Source: Agromyces kandeliae (GTDB lineage Bacteria > Actinomycetota > Actinomycetes > Actinomycetales > Microbacteriaceae). Taken from it: a DNA stretch of 64,000 nucleotides. The stretch is from the NCBI RefSeq assembly GCF_009674665.1, contig NZ_WKJD01000019.1, forward strand, positions 333,017 through 397,016, written 5' to 3'. The stretch's first letter is position 1; every line of letters begins with the position of its first letter. Of the stretch, positions 47,149 through 54,367 are shown in pieces. The position numbers and the translations under genes were made by a program. Under the pieces are notes generated by a model, which saw nothing but the letters and a program-made list of their open reading frames with translations, searched no databases and was not told the DNA's origin.

Positions 47149-47236
47149 CTTCCTTCGGGAGGGTGGTCGGCCGTCGACGGACTCCGCGGCGGGGAAGGCC
47201 TCAGAACCGGGCCCCGCCGCGGCACGGAAGGAGAAG
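47149..47236 (-). promoter_or_regulatory. Leucine-responsive translational attenuator of leuC (anti-Shine-Dalgarno pairing)
   Basis: In the RNA, the Leu-codon stretch CUUCUCCUUC (47236 to 47227) can pair with the leuC Shine-Dalgarno GAAGGAAG (47156 to 47149): UCCUUC matches GAAGGA perfectly, and CUUC plus CUUC pair with GAAG plus GAAG around a 2-nt bulge. A ribosome held at the Leu codons for lack of leucyl-tRNA would cover this stretch and free the leuC start. The pairing is seen; the mechanism is inferred. Confidence 0.6.
47184..47222 (-). promoter_or_regulatory. Stem-loop in the leuC leader
   Basis: CCGCGGCGGGG (47212-47222 on the RNA side) and CCCCGCCGCGG (47184-47194) form a perfect 11-bp stem with a 17-nt loop that contains the leader-peptide stop codon. 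No U-run follows, so it is not a simple intrinsic terminator; it may organise the leader or halt polymerase together with Rho. Confidence 0.6.
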
Positions 47237-47251
47237 TCGCCGAGCACGCAT
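47201..47251 (-). CDS. Leucine leader peptide upstream of leuCD
   Basis: A 16-codon open frame, [16 protein letters not shown], ending TGA. It carries three consecutive leucine codons, CTT CTC CTT, two of which are rare in this GC-rich genome where CTC and CTG dominate. Its ATG lies 6 nt behind a TAATCT -10 box, so its message is probably leaderless. It ends 61 nt before leuC. Leader peptides rich in the regulated amino acid are the hallmark of attenuation of leucine operons; this one is too short for routine gene finding. Not shown to be translated. Confidence 0.7.
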   Translation of the reverse strand: MRARRLLLPCRGGARF

Positions 47252-47257
47252 GCCCAC

Positions 47258-47263
47258 AGATTA
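47258..47263 (-). promoter_or_regulatory. Probable -10 box (TAATCT) of the leuCD-murA operon
   Basis: TAATCT on the minus strand stands 6 nt before the leader-peptide ATG and uses the TAA stop codon of the FHA gene as its first three bases. The predicted transcript starts at the leader-peptide ATG. Confidence 0.55.
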
Positions 47264-47860
47264 CACCGAGTCGGCGGGTGCCCGTTCCACGAGGAAGGCG
47301 ACGTCGCCGAGCAGGACGACCGCGTCGAGCGGCACCTCGGCGGGCACGCCCGACTCCAGGTCGGTGGGGTCGGACCCCTCGGGCCAGACGCGCACCCCGT
47401 TCGTGGAATCGAGGTCGGTGACGAGGAGCCGGCCGTCCCGCACCTCGAGGAGCGCGTGCGTCTTCGACATCGAACGGGTGTGGTCGGGGATCGCCACGAC
47501 CGTCGCCCCCTGCAGCCAGGCCGGCGGCTTCGGGTCGCGACCGACCACCACCCGATCGGGGACCGAGAACTCGATCCCGTCGGCGCTCCGCAGGTGCCAC
47601 GGGCCCGTCGCGGCGGGCGGGTCGGGCGGGTCGGCCGCGCTCGGAACCGCACCCCGTTCCGCAGCCGGCGGGGCGGCCGGGAACGCCGACGCGGGCGGCC
47701 CGATGGGCAGTGCCGACGGCGGGCGGACGCCGGGAGGTGGGCGGAATCCCGGGATCGCGAGTTGCATGCGCCCGGTGTCCTCCGCCCGAGTCGACCGTTC
47801 CGCCTCCGGCTCGTCCGGCACGGACCCCGGCGGGGGCACGATGGAGTCGGGCTCGCTCAC
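47261..47860 (-). CDS. FHA-domain protein
   Basis: A 199-residue protein. The first 90 residues are Pro/Ala-rich and disordered; the FHA phosphothreonine-binding domain spans about 100-195 (RVVVGRDP, then [15 protein letters not shown] with the Arg/Ser recognition loop, then [14 protein letters not shown]). It lies 9 nt after a PP2C phosphatase gene, implying Ser/Thr phosphorylation signalling, although no kinase gene is in the window. GTG start. Confidence 0.88.
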   Translation of the reverse strand: MSEPDSIVPPPGSVPDEPEAERSTRAEDTGRMQLAIPGFRPPPGVRPPSALPIGPPASAFPAAPPAAERGAVPSAADPPDPPAATGPWHLRSADGIEFSVPDRVVVGRDPKPPAWLQGATVVAIPDHTRSMSKTHALLEVRDGRLLVTDLDSTNGVRVWPEGSDPTDLESGVPAEVPLDAVVLLGDVAFLVERAPADSV

Positions 47861-47866
47861 GCCCCA

Positions 47867-47872
47867 ACCTTA
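47867..47872 (-). promoter_or_regulatory. Possible -10 box (TAAGGT) of the FHA gene
   Basis: TAAGGT on the minus strand is 6 nt before the FHA GTG, and its TAA is the stop codon of the PP2C gene. No Shine-Dalgarno sequence intervenes. Confidence 0.35.
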
Positions 47873-48670
47873 ACGCGAGGCCACGGCGCCGCCGAGGTCG
47901 GACTCCACCACGATCGCACTGACGTTGTCGCGTGCGCCCGCCGCCAACGCGGCATCCACCAGTTCCCCGGCCAGCCCCGCCGCGTGCATCGAGTGCCCGG
48001 CCAGGATCCGCCCGATCTCCGTGTCGTCGACCTCCTTCGACAGCCCGTCGGAGCAGATGAGGAAGACCTGCCGCCCGGATGCCGGGATCAGCCAGACGTC
48101 CGGCTCGACGTGCGCATCGGAGCCGACCGCGCGCGTGATGACATTCCGGTCCGGATGCCGCTCAGCGTCCTCCGCGCGGATGAGCCCGGCGTCCACCATC
48201 TCCTGCACGGCGGAGTGGTCGACCGTCACCTGCTCCAGGCGGCGGCCGTCCCAGACGTAGACGCGCGAGTCGCCGACGTTGAACACCATCCAGTGCACGC
48301 CGCGGCCGTCGCCCGCGTCCACCAGCGCGATCCCCGAGACGGTCGTGCCGGCCACGGCCGTGCCCTCGTCGCCCTCGTCGGAGAGCGCGCGGACGACGTC
48401 GTTCGAGCTGTGGACCGCGTCGAGGACTCGCTCAGGGGTCGACGGCGCGCCCGCATCGAGATGTCGGCGGAACGTGTCGACGACCGCGCGGCTCGCGGCG
48501 TCGCCGCGCGCGTGCCCGCCCATGCCGTCCGCGACGAGGTAGACGGGCGGCTGCGCGAGCAGCGAATCCTCGTTCACCGTGCGGACGTTGCCGACGTGGG
48601 TGCGGGCGCTGTGCGCGATCCGCGCCGATCCCGTGGGGATGGGCACGACACCGCTGCCGTCAGACGTCAC
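47870..48670 (-). CDS. PP2C-family protein serine/threonine phosphatase
   Basis: A 266-residue soluble PPM phosphatase. It has HVGNVRTVNEDSLLA, VADGMGGHARGDAASR, FNVGDSRVYVWDG, LICSDGLSKEV and the final ARDNVSAIVVE with metal-binding Asp. There is no membrane segment, unlike PstP. It dephosphorylates Ser/Thr-phosphorylated proteins, perhaps those read by the adjacent FHA protein. GTG start. Confidence 0.92.
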   Translation of the reverse strand: MTSDGSGVVPIPTGSARIAHSARTHVGNVRTVNEDSLLAQPPVYLVADGMGGHARGDAASRAVVDTFRRHLDAGAPSTPERVLDAVHSSNDVVRALSDEGDEGTAVAGTTVSGIALVDAGDGRGVHWMVFNVGDSRVYVWDGRRLEQVTVDHSAVQEMVDAGLIRAEDAERHPDRNVITRAVGSDAHVEPDVWLIPASGRQVFLICSDGLSKEVDDTEIGRILAGHSMHAAGLAGELVDAALAAGARDNVSAIVVESDLGGAVASR

Positions 48671-48780
48671 GTGATCGGGTCCTCTCTGGGCAGGGCAGAG
48701 TCACGCCGTGGGGCGCAGTCGCTCCACGCTAGCAAGCGCTCGCCGCGCTCGCGTCGCCGTCGACCGGACCGGCGTGCCGC

Positions 48781-49842
48781 TCAGCGCTCGACGGAGGTGC
48801 TGTCGGAGTCGCGGTCGCGCTCGCTCTCCTCGGTGAAGTGCGGGATCTCCTCGCCGAGCGTGTGGCCGCGACGGCGGGCGTCGAGGTTCGCCTTCACGAC
48901 GCTCGCCACGGTCGCCACCGCCATCGCCGCGATGATCACCGCGAGCGAGGTCCACGTCGAGATGTCCGGCGCCCACTCGATGTGCTCGCCGCCGTTGATG
49001 AACGGGAGCTCGTTCTCGTGCATCGCGTGCAGGACGAGCTTCACGCCGATGAAGGCGAGGATGAACGCGATGCCGTACTTCAGGTACTCGAGGCGCTCGA
49101 GCAGGCCGCCGAGGAGGAAGTACAGCTGGCGCAGCCCCATGAGCGCGAACACGTTGGCCGTGAACACGATGAACGGGCTCTGGGTGATGCCGAAGATCGC
49201 CGGGATCGAGTCGAGTGCGAAGATCAGGTCGGTGGTGCCGATGGCGACGAACACGATCAGCATCGGCGTGAAGAACCGACGTCCGTCGATCATCGTGCGG
49301 AGCTTGACGCCGTCGTAGTCGTTGGTGATCGGCAGCCGGCGGCGGAGCTGCCGGATGAGGGCGGAGTCGCGGCCCTCGTCCTCGTGGTCGCCGAACGCCT
49401 GCTGCGCCGCGGTGTAGAGCAGGAACGCGCCGAAGATGTAGAAGATCCAGCTGAAGTTCTCGATCAGCTGCGCGCCGAGCAGGATGAAGATCCCGCGGAG
49501 GACGAGGGCGAGGATGATGCCCACCATGAGCACCTCCTGCTGGTACTTCCTCGGCACCGCGAACCTCGCCATGATGATGACGAAGACGAAAAGGTTGTCG
49601 ATCGAGAGGCTGTACTCCGTGAGCCAACCGGCCAGGAACTGCGCACCGTGCTCGGCATCGCCGATCACGAACATCAGCCCGGCGAACACGAGCGCGAGCA
49701 CGATGTAGAACACGACCCACAGGGTCGACTCCTTGAACGACGGCACGTGCGGGCGCTTGAGCACCATTAACAGGTCGGCGACGAGGATCAGCGTCAGCAC
49801 GACGAGGGAACCGACTTCGAACCAGAGGGGCAATGCGGTCAC
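48781..49842 (-). CDS. TerC-family membrane protein (probable Mn2+ exporter)
   Basis: A 353-residue integral membrane protein with about eight hydrophobic helices. The conserved EYSLSIDNLFVFVIIMARFAVP and IGTTDLIFALDSIPAIFGIT carry the acidic residues typical of TerC/Alx. Members export manganese and protect secreted proteins from mismetallation. I place the start at the GTG at 49842 because a GAAAGG ribosome binding site lies 6 nt upstream; an in-frame ATG at 49908 is inside the structured leader. A candidate regulatory RNA precedes it. Confidence 0.9.
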   Translation of the reverse strand: MTALPLWFEVGSLVVLTLILVADLLMVLKRPHVPSFKESTLWVVFYIVLALVFAGLMFVIGDAEHGAQFLAGWLTEYSLSIDNLFVFVIIMARFAVPRKYQQEVLMVGIILALVLRGIFILLGAQLIENFSWIFYIFGAFLLYTAAQQAFGDHEDEGRDSALIRQLRRRLPITNDYDGVKLRTMIDGRRFFTPMLIVFVAIGTTDLIFALDSIPAIFGITQSPFIVFTANVFALMGLRQLYFLLGGLLERLEYLKYGIAFILAFIGVKLVLHAMHENELPFINGGEHIEWAPDISTWTSLAVIIAAMAVATVASVVKANLDARRRGHTLGEEIPHFTEESERDRDSDSTSVER

Positions 49843-49987
49843 GGAGGGCCTTTCGGAGGGTGCGTTCAGGACCGAAAGTCTCTCCCCGCGCATCGGATGC
49901 GCCGCCACGCCCGGAGCGGCATCGACGGCGCTCGTACTGACGATCGTGGCCCGGACCGAAGGGCCCGGCGGGATACTCCCCTTCGCT
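49843..49987 (-). ncRNA. Structured terC leader, candidate metal-sensing riboswitch
   Basis: From a TAGACT -10 box the transcript would begin near 49987 and run 145 nt to the GTG. It starts with GGGGAGTATCCC (49970-49981), includes a GGCCC/GGGCC stem, a GCGCA/TGCGC stem, and ends with a perfect 7-bp helix CUUUCGG (49878-49872) with CCGAAAG (49856-49850) that contains the terC Shine-Dalgarno GAAAGG. GGGGAGTA resembles a conserved part of yybP-ykoY manganese riboswitches, which precede terC/alx genes elsewhere. Assignment to that class needs a covariance search. Confidence 0.55.
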
Positions 49988-49993
49988 CGGACG

Positions 49994-49999
49994 AGTCTA
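49994..49999 (-). promoter_or_regulatory. Probable -10 box (TAGACT) of the terC leader transcript
   Basis: TAGACT on the minus strand lies about 7 nt before the predicted start of the structured leader and about 150 nt before the terC GTG. Confidence 0.45.
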
Positions 50000-50020
50000 G
50001 GCGACCGTCCTCGGAAACGA

Positions 50021-50054
50021 CGAACGCCCCCGCATGGTGATGCGGGGGCGTTCG
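50021..50054 (-). terminator. Terminator after tRNA-Glu
   Basis: A perfect 15-bp stem (50021-50035 with 50040-50054) around a 4-base loop begins 8 nt downstream of the tRNA 3' end. On the minus strand it is followed by TCGTTT, a weak U-tract. It isolates the tRNA gene from the terC promoter. Confidence 0.8.
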
Positions 50055-50062
50055 CCTGTCAT

Positions 50063-50138
50063 TGGTGACCCCAGCGGGATTTGAACCCGCGCTACCGCCG
50101 TGAGAGGGCGGCGTCCTAGGCCGCTAAACGATGGGGCC
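50063..50138 (-). tRNA. tRNA-Glu (anticodon CTC)
   Basis: 76 nt including an encoded CCA. The acceptor GGCCCCA pairs with TGGGGTC; the anticodon stem CCGCC/GGCGG encloses CTC; the T-arm GCGGG-TTCAAAT-CCCGC is perfect. CTC reads GAG, the dominant Glu codon here. The gene stands alone, followed by a strong hairpin terminator. Confidence 0.95.
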
Positions 50139-50214
50139 TCGCTGCGACGTGTTCGAGTATGGCATACGTGTCCGGCGCATTCCAAATCGAGCGGGCGGGC
50201 CCCGGCGCGACGGC

Positions 50215-51117
50215 TCAGGCGAACACCCTGAGCGCTCCGGGCACCACCTCGACGTCGACCGGCAGGGGGCCGAGGCGCTCGCCGTCGGCGTAGGCGATGA
50301 TGTCGTCGGCCTCCACCCGGACCCGGCGCGCCCGCACGAACTCGACGGCGGGATGGTCCACATGCTCCCCGGCGAATACGCGCGGGAACACGCCGAGCAG
50401 CCCGATCCGGGACAGGGGATGCACGATGAACACGTCGAGCATGCCGTCGGCGAGGTCGGCGTGCGGGACGATCCGCATCCCCCCGCCGAGGGACGGGGTG
50501 TTGGCGACCGAGACGAGCATCGCGGCCTGGTCGCGCCGGACGCCGTCGATCGTGATGGCGTACCGACGCGGCCGGAAGGTCGCGAGCTCGCGCAGGAGTG
50601 CGATGGTGTAGCGGCTCGGACCGCGCGGCCGCGTCATCCGGTTCGCCCGTTCGTTCACCACGGCGTCGAAGCCCGCCGACAGCACGCAGGCGAACCACGT
50701 GCGGAGCGCGCCGTGGCGCGCGTGGCCGAGGTCGATCTGCTGCGGCGGCCGGCGGAGCGCCTCGACGAGCGCCTCGATGCCCGCATCGGGGTCGTCGTGC
50801 GGCAGCCCGAGCGCGCGGGCGAGGTCGTTGCCCGTCCCGGCGGCGACGAGCCCCATGGGCACCTGCGTGCCCGCGAGCACGTTGACGCCGAGCGAGACCA
50901 TGCCGTCGCCGCCCACGACGACGAGACCGTCGGTCCCCCCCTCGAACGCCGCCTGCACGTCGCGCCGCAGGAGCTCGAAGTTGTCGGCCCCGAGCACGGT
51001 CACCTCGTAGCCCTCCGCCTCGAGGCGGCGGGCGGCGGCCGGCCCGATCGACCGGTTCCGGCCGAACGAGGCGCTCGGGTTCACCGCGAGCAGGAGGCGA
51101 CGGGGGCCACGCGACAT
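50215..51117 (-). CDS. Diacylglycerol/lipid kinase family protein
   Basis: A 300-residue DAGK-domain kinase. It has LLLAVNPSASFGRNR, VVVGGDGMVSLGVNVL in place of the usual GGDGT, and GLVAAGTGNDLARALGLP, with the C-terminal beta-sandwich ending YADGERLGPLPVDVEVVPGAL. It phosphorylates a lipid hydroxyl at the membrane; the substrate is unknown. It lies 76 nt from the tRNA gene and is divergent from the metallo-hydrolase gene. Confidence 0.9.
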   Translation of the reverse strand: MSRGPRRLLLAVNPSASFGRNRSIGPAAARRLEAEGYEVTVLGADNFELLRRDVQAAFEGGTDGLVVVGGDGMVSLGVNVLAGTQVPMGLVAAGTGNDLARALGLPHDDPDAGIEALVEALRRPPQQIDLGHARHGALRTWFACVLSAGFDAVVNERANRMTRPRGPSRYTIALLRELATFRPRRYAITIDGVRRDQAAMLVSVANTPSLGGGMRIVPHADLADGMLDVFIVHPLSRIGLLGVFPRVFAGEHVDHPAVEFVRARRVRVEADDIIAYADGERLGPLPVDVEVVPGALRVFA

Positions 51118-51178
51118 GCAGTGATCATGGCAGGGCGACCCGGTTGCGCGCACGACACGCACGGTGTTGGCTCGGAAC

Positions 51179-51823
51179 ATGCGCGTCACGAAGCTCGAGC
51201 ACGCCGCCCTCGTCGTGGAGCACTCCGGCGATCGGCTGTTCATCGACCCGGGCAAGTTCACCACCCCGATCACCGAGGCGTCCGGCGCGCTCGCGGTCGT
51301 GATCACGCACCTGCACGACGACCACTGGACGCCCGAGCAACTCGCTCGCATCCGCGACCGCAGCCCGGACGTGCGGGTCTTCGGGCCGGCGGGGGTCGTC
51401 GCGGCGGCAGCCGACGCGGGCATCGAGGTCGTGCGCGTCGCGCCCGGCGACGAGGTCGAGGTCGGCCCGTTCCGGTTGCGCTTCTTCGGGGGGAGGCACG
51501 CCGTGATCCACCCCTCCATCCCGGTGATCGACAACGTCGGCGTGCTCGTCAATGACGCGCTCTACTACGCCGGCGACTCGTTCGCCGTCCCCGAGGGCGT
51601 CGAGGTCGACGTGCTCGCGGCTCCGGCCGGGGCACCGTGGATGAAGATCTCGGAGGCCATGGACTACGTCATGGCGGTCCGGCCCAAGCGCGCCTTCCCC
51701 ACCCACGAGATGGTCCTCTCCCGCGCAGGCAAGGACCTCTCGAACGCCCGCCTCGGCTGGGCGACCGAGCAGGGCGGCGGAGAGTACCTGCCCCTCGAGC
51801 CGGGCGACTCGTTCGACGCGTGA
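51179..51823 (+). CDS. MBL-fold metallo-hydrolase
   Basis: A 214-residue metallo-beta-lactamase-fold protein similar to UlaG-like hydrolases. The metal site HLHDDH (in VVITHLHDDHWTPEQ) is intact, with GRHAVIHPSIP and YYAGDSFAVPEG providing the later His and Asp ligands and THEMVLS near the end. Substrate unknown. It ends one base before a perfect GC-rich palindrome. Confidence 0.87.
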   Translation: MRVTKLEHAALVVEHSGDRLFIDPGKFTTPITEASGALAVVITHLHDDHWTPEQLARIRDRSPDVRVFGPAGVVAAAADAGIEVVRVAPGDEVEVGPFRLRFFGGRHAVIHPSIPVIDNVGVLVNDALYYAGDSFAVPEGVEVDVLAAPAGAPWMKISEAMDYVMAVRPKRAFPTHEMVLSRAGKDLSNARLGWATEQGGGEYLPLEPGDSFDA

Positions 51824-51824
51824 C

Positions 51825-51850
51825 GCGGCGGATGCCGCGGCATCCGCCGC
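51825..51850. terminator. Perfect 26-bp palindrome between convergent genes, probable bidirectional terminator
   Basis: The sequence from 51825 to 51850 is fully self-complementary and is built from GGATGCC and GGCATCC around a central GC. It begins 1 nt after the metallo-hydrolase stop and ends 12 nt before the penicillin-binding protein stop. There is no U-run on either side, so any termination would depend on the hairpin alone or on Rho. Confidence 0.5.
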
Positions 51851-51862
51851 CGGACCGAGGGA

Positions 51863-54298
51863 TCAGCCCCCTGGACCGCCGTTGCCGTTCCCGTTGCCGT
51901 TCCCGTTGCCGTTGCCGGGGCCGCCGGAGTCGCCGCCCCCGTCGTTGCCGCCGCCGCCACCCGACGCAGGCTCGCCCGGCCCGCCCGGTCCGGACGTCGG
52001 CTCGTTCGAGGCGGGCGGATCCGGCTCGACGACGCGCCCGTCGGGGAAGGACCCGGGGCCCGCGACCGGACCGAGGCCGGCCTGCGTGAACGGGTCCCCG
52101 CCGAACTTCGCGGCCGCCGCCGACATCACCTCGGGCCACATGCGGTGACGCGCCGTGGCGGCCTGGCCGGTGGCGAACCAGATTCCGCGCTGGTTCGCGT
52201 CGCCGTTGACGCTGACCACCGCGGCGGCCGTCGCGACCTTGGAGCTCGCGCCGACCATCCAGGTGTCCTTCGCGCCATCCGTCGTACCGGTCTTGCCGAT
52301 GAGCGGCACGGCGGGGACCGTCGCGGCTCGCGACGCGACCGCGGTCCCCTGCGTCATCACCATGCCCATCGCGGTGTGCATCGCGGCCGCGACGGGTTCG
52401 GGCACCGACTGCCTGCAGTCCGACTCCGGCGGCGGGATCTCCTCGCCGTCCCTCCCGGTGATCCGGTCGATCGCGATCGGCGTGCAGGTCTTGCCGTTGT
52501 TCGCGATGCCCGCGAACGCGACCGCCATCGACAGGGGCGCGACCTCGTTCGTGCCGATGACCGCGGACGGGCCCTGGACGAGCACGTTCCCGTCGGCGCG
52601 GTGCACGCCGAAGGACTCGGCCGTCTTGCGGATGCCGCAGAGGTCGAGGACCTTGGCCATCCCGATGAAGCCGGTGTTGATCGATCCGATCGTCGACTCG
52701 AGCGCACTGTAATTGGCACCCGACTCGTTCGCGTCGTTCCGCGGGTTCCAGTCGCCTGCGAAGTGCGGTCCGAGGCAGCTGTCCTGGAAGACGCCCCAAT
52801 TGCTCTTGGGCCTCGAGTCGACGCGCTCGGCGAGCCCGTGGCCCTCCTTGAGCCATTCGGCGAGCGTGAAGACCTTGTAGGAGGATCCGGGCTGGAAGCC
52901 GCGGGAGCCGCCGTAGTCGAAGTCGGTGTTGTAGTTGATGCTCGTGTACTGCGGGCCCTTCTCGAGCACCTTGGGGTCCTGGCTGTAGGTCCGGTTCTGC
53001 GCCATCGCGAGCACGCGACCGGTTCCGACCTCGACGGTGGAGATGACCCCGCCGACGTCCCACCCCGGGTAGGTCGCGGGGACGTGCGCGGCGATCGCCC
53101 GCTCAGCGGCGCCCTGCAGGTCGAGGTCGAGGCTGGTGTAGACGTTGTACCCGCCGCGACGGAAGTTCAGCAGTCGCGACGCCTCGTCCTCACCGAACAC
53201 CGGGTCGTTCTGCAGGATGTGCGTGACGTAGTCGCAGAAGTAGGCGCTCCCGCCCGCCGTCTGGCATCCGGTGCTCGGCTCGGTGATCTTCGGCTCGACA
53301 GGCGTCGCGACCGCCTCGTCGAACTCGGCCTGCGTGATCTTCGACTCGTCGAGCATGCTCTGCAGGATGTAGTCCCGCCGCGCGTGGTTCGCGGCGTACC
53401 CGTCCGCCGCGCCGTTGACCTCGTTGCCCGGCTGGTCCAGCCGGAACTTCGACGGGTTGTTCACGATCGCGACGAGCGACGCCGCCTGGGCGAGCGTCAC
53501 CTTCGACGCGGACGTGCCGTAGTAGTAGTTCGCCGCCGCCTCGATGCCGTAGACCGTGCCGCCGAACCCTGCGATGTTCAGGTACCCGAGCAGGATCTGG
53601 CTCTTGGTGTAGCGCTTCTCGACCCCGATCGCGAGCCGCATCTCCTTGAGCTTGCGATCGATGGAGGTCTCGGTGACGGCGTCGTAGCATCCGTCGCGCT
53701 CCTCCTCGTCGGTCGCCTCGCGCTCGCATTCCTGCACGCGGACGTTCTTGACGTACTGCTGCGCGATCGACGAGCCGCCCTGCGTCTCGCGCCCGCTCGC
53801 CGTCGTGACGGCGGCGCGCATCGTGCCCTGCAGGTCGACGCCGTTGTGGTCGTAGAAGCGGGGGTCCTCGCCGGCGATCGCCGCGTCCTTGACGTACTGG
53901 CTCACCTCGTCCCACTCGACCTCGACCCGGTTCTGGTCGTAGAACGAGGCGAGCAGCTTCTGCGTGCCGTCGGACTGCTTGGCGTAGATGTTGCTCTTCA
54001 CCGAGAGCTCGCCGATCTTCAGGTAGCTCGGCAGGTTCTCGAAGAGCGAGATGGTGCCGGATGCCGCGACCCCGGCCGTCGCGATCGCCGGCGTCACCGC
54101 GGCGGCGACGAGCAGCGCCGCGGCCGCGCTCACCGCGATCAGGCCGAGCAGGCCACCGAGGACGCCGCCGAACGTGCGCGGTCGGGTCACCGCGCGATCG
54201 TGCGTGTCGCCGTACATCATCGAACCGATCCCCGACCTTCCCGCCGTCCCCAGCCGGGCCGGACGCAGGGTTCCGGCCGCATTCGGCGTGGCTTCCAT
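51863..54298 (-). CDS. Bifunctional class A penicillin-binding protein (transglycosylase/transpeptidase)
   Basis: An 811-residue peptidoglycan synthase. One N-terminal membrane segment (about residues 45-75) is followed by a GT51 domain with catalytic E144 in GEDPRFYDHNG and QGGSSIAQQYVKN. The transpeptidase has S472-x2-K475 (GSSYK), an SxN-type motif in GSINTGF and KTGTT at 669-673. The tail of about 60 residues is Pro/Gly-rich and finishes in a (GN) repeat. The ATG at 54298 is uncertain; an ATG at 54220 (MMYGDTH) would remove 26 unlike residues and leave the membrane segment intact. Confidence 0.94.
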   Translation of the reverse strand: MEATPNAAGTLRPARLGTAGRSGIGSMMYGDTHDRAVTRPRTFGGVLGGLLGLIAVSAAAALLVAAAVTPAIATAGVAASGTISLFENLPSYLKIGELSVKSNIYAKQSDGTQKLLASFYDQNRVEVEWDEVSQYVKDAAIAGEDPRFYDHNGVDLQGTMRAAVTTASGRETQGGSSIAQQYVKNVRVQECEREATDEEERDGCYDAVTETSIDRKLKEMRLAIGVEKRYTKSQILLGYLNIAGFGGTVYGIEAAANYYYGTSASKVTLAQAASLVAIVNNPSKFRLDQPGNEVNGAADGYAANHARRDYILQSMLDESKITQAEFDEAVATPVEPKITEPSTGCQTAGGSAYFCDYVTHILQNDPVFGEDEASRLLNFRRGGYNVYTSLDLDLQGAAERAIAAHVPATYPGWDVGGVISTVEVGTGRVLAMAQNRTYSQDPKVLEKGPQYTSINYNTDFDYGGSRGFQPGSSYKVFTLAEWLKEGHGLAERVDSRPKSNWGVFQDSCLGPHFAGDWNPRNDANESGANYSALESTIGSINTGFIGMAKVLDLCGIRKTAESFGVHRADGNVLVQGPSAVIGTNEVAPLSMAVAFAGIANNGKTCTPIAIDRITGRDGEEIPPPESDCRQSVPEPVAAAMHTAMGMVMTQGTAVASRAATVPAVPLIGKTGTTDGAKDTWMVGASSKVATAAAVVSVNGDANQRGIWFATGQAATARHRMWPEVMSAAAAKFGGDPFTQAGLGPVAGPGSFPDGRVVEPDPPASNEPTSGPGGPGEPASGGGGGNDGGGDSGGPGNGNGNGNGNGNGGPGG

Positions 54299-54312
54299 CG
54301 AACCTCAGGGAT

Positions 54313-54331
54313 CGTCGCTTGTAAAGCGACG
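54313..54331. promoter_or_regulatory. Inverted repeat upstream of the penicillin-binding protein gene
   Basis: CGTCGCTT and AAGCGACG form a perfect 8-bp inverted repeat around GTA. It lies between the stop of the upstream gene (54368) and the pbp start (54298). On the minus strand it contains TTTACA, a possible -35 element. It could be an operator or a weak terminator. Confidence 0.4.
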
Positions 54332-54367
54332 CGGGGCGCGCCGCCGCGACTGCTCGACGGGACCGCG

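Noticed and set aside
47140..47260. Intrinsic transcription terminator in the leuC leader
   Set aside because: The strong 11-bp stem at 47184-47222 has no following U-run on the minus strand, so translational control by anti-SD pairing fits better.
49861..49908. terC start at the ATG at 49908
   Set aside because: The added 22 residues are encoded inside the structured leader, are not hydrophobic or family-like, and the GAAAGG site fits the GTG at 49842.
51880..51925. Hexamer-like GTTGCC/GTTCCC array as a CRISPR or intergenic satellite
   Set aside because: It lies in frame at the end of the penicillin-binding protein gene and encodes its Gly-Asn repeat tail.
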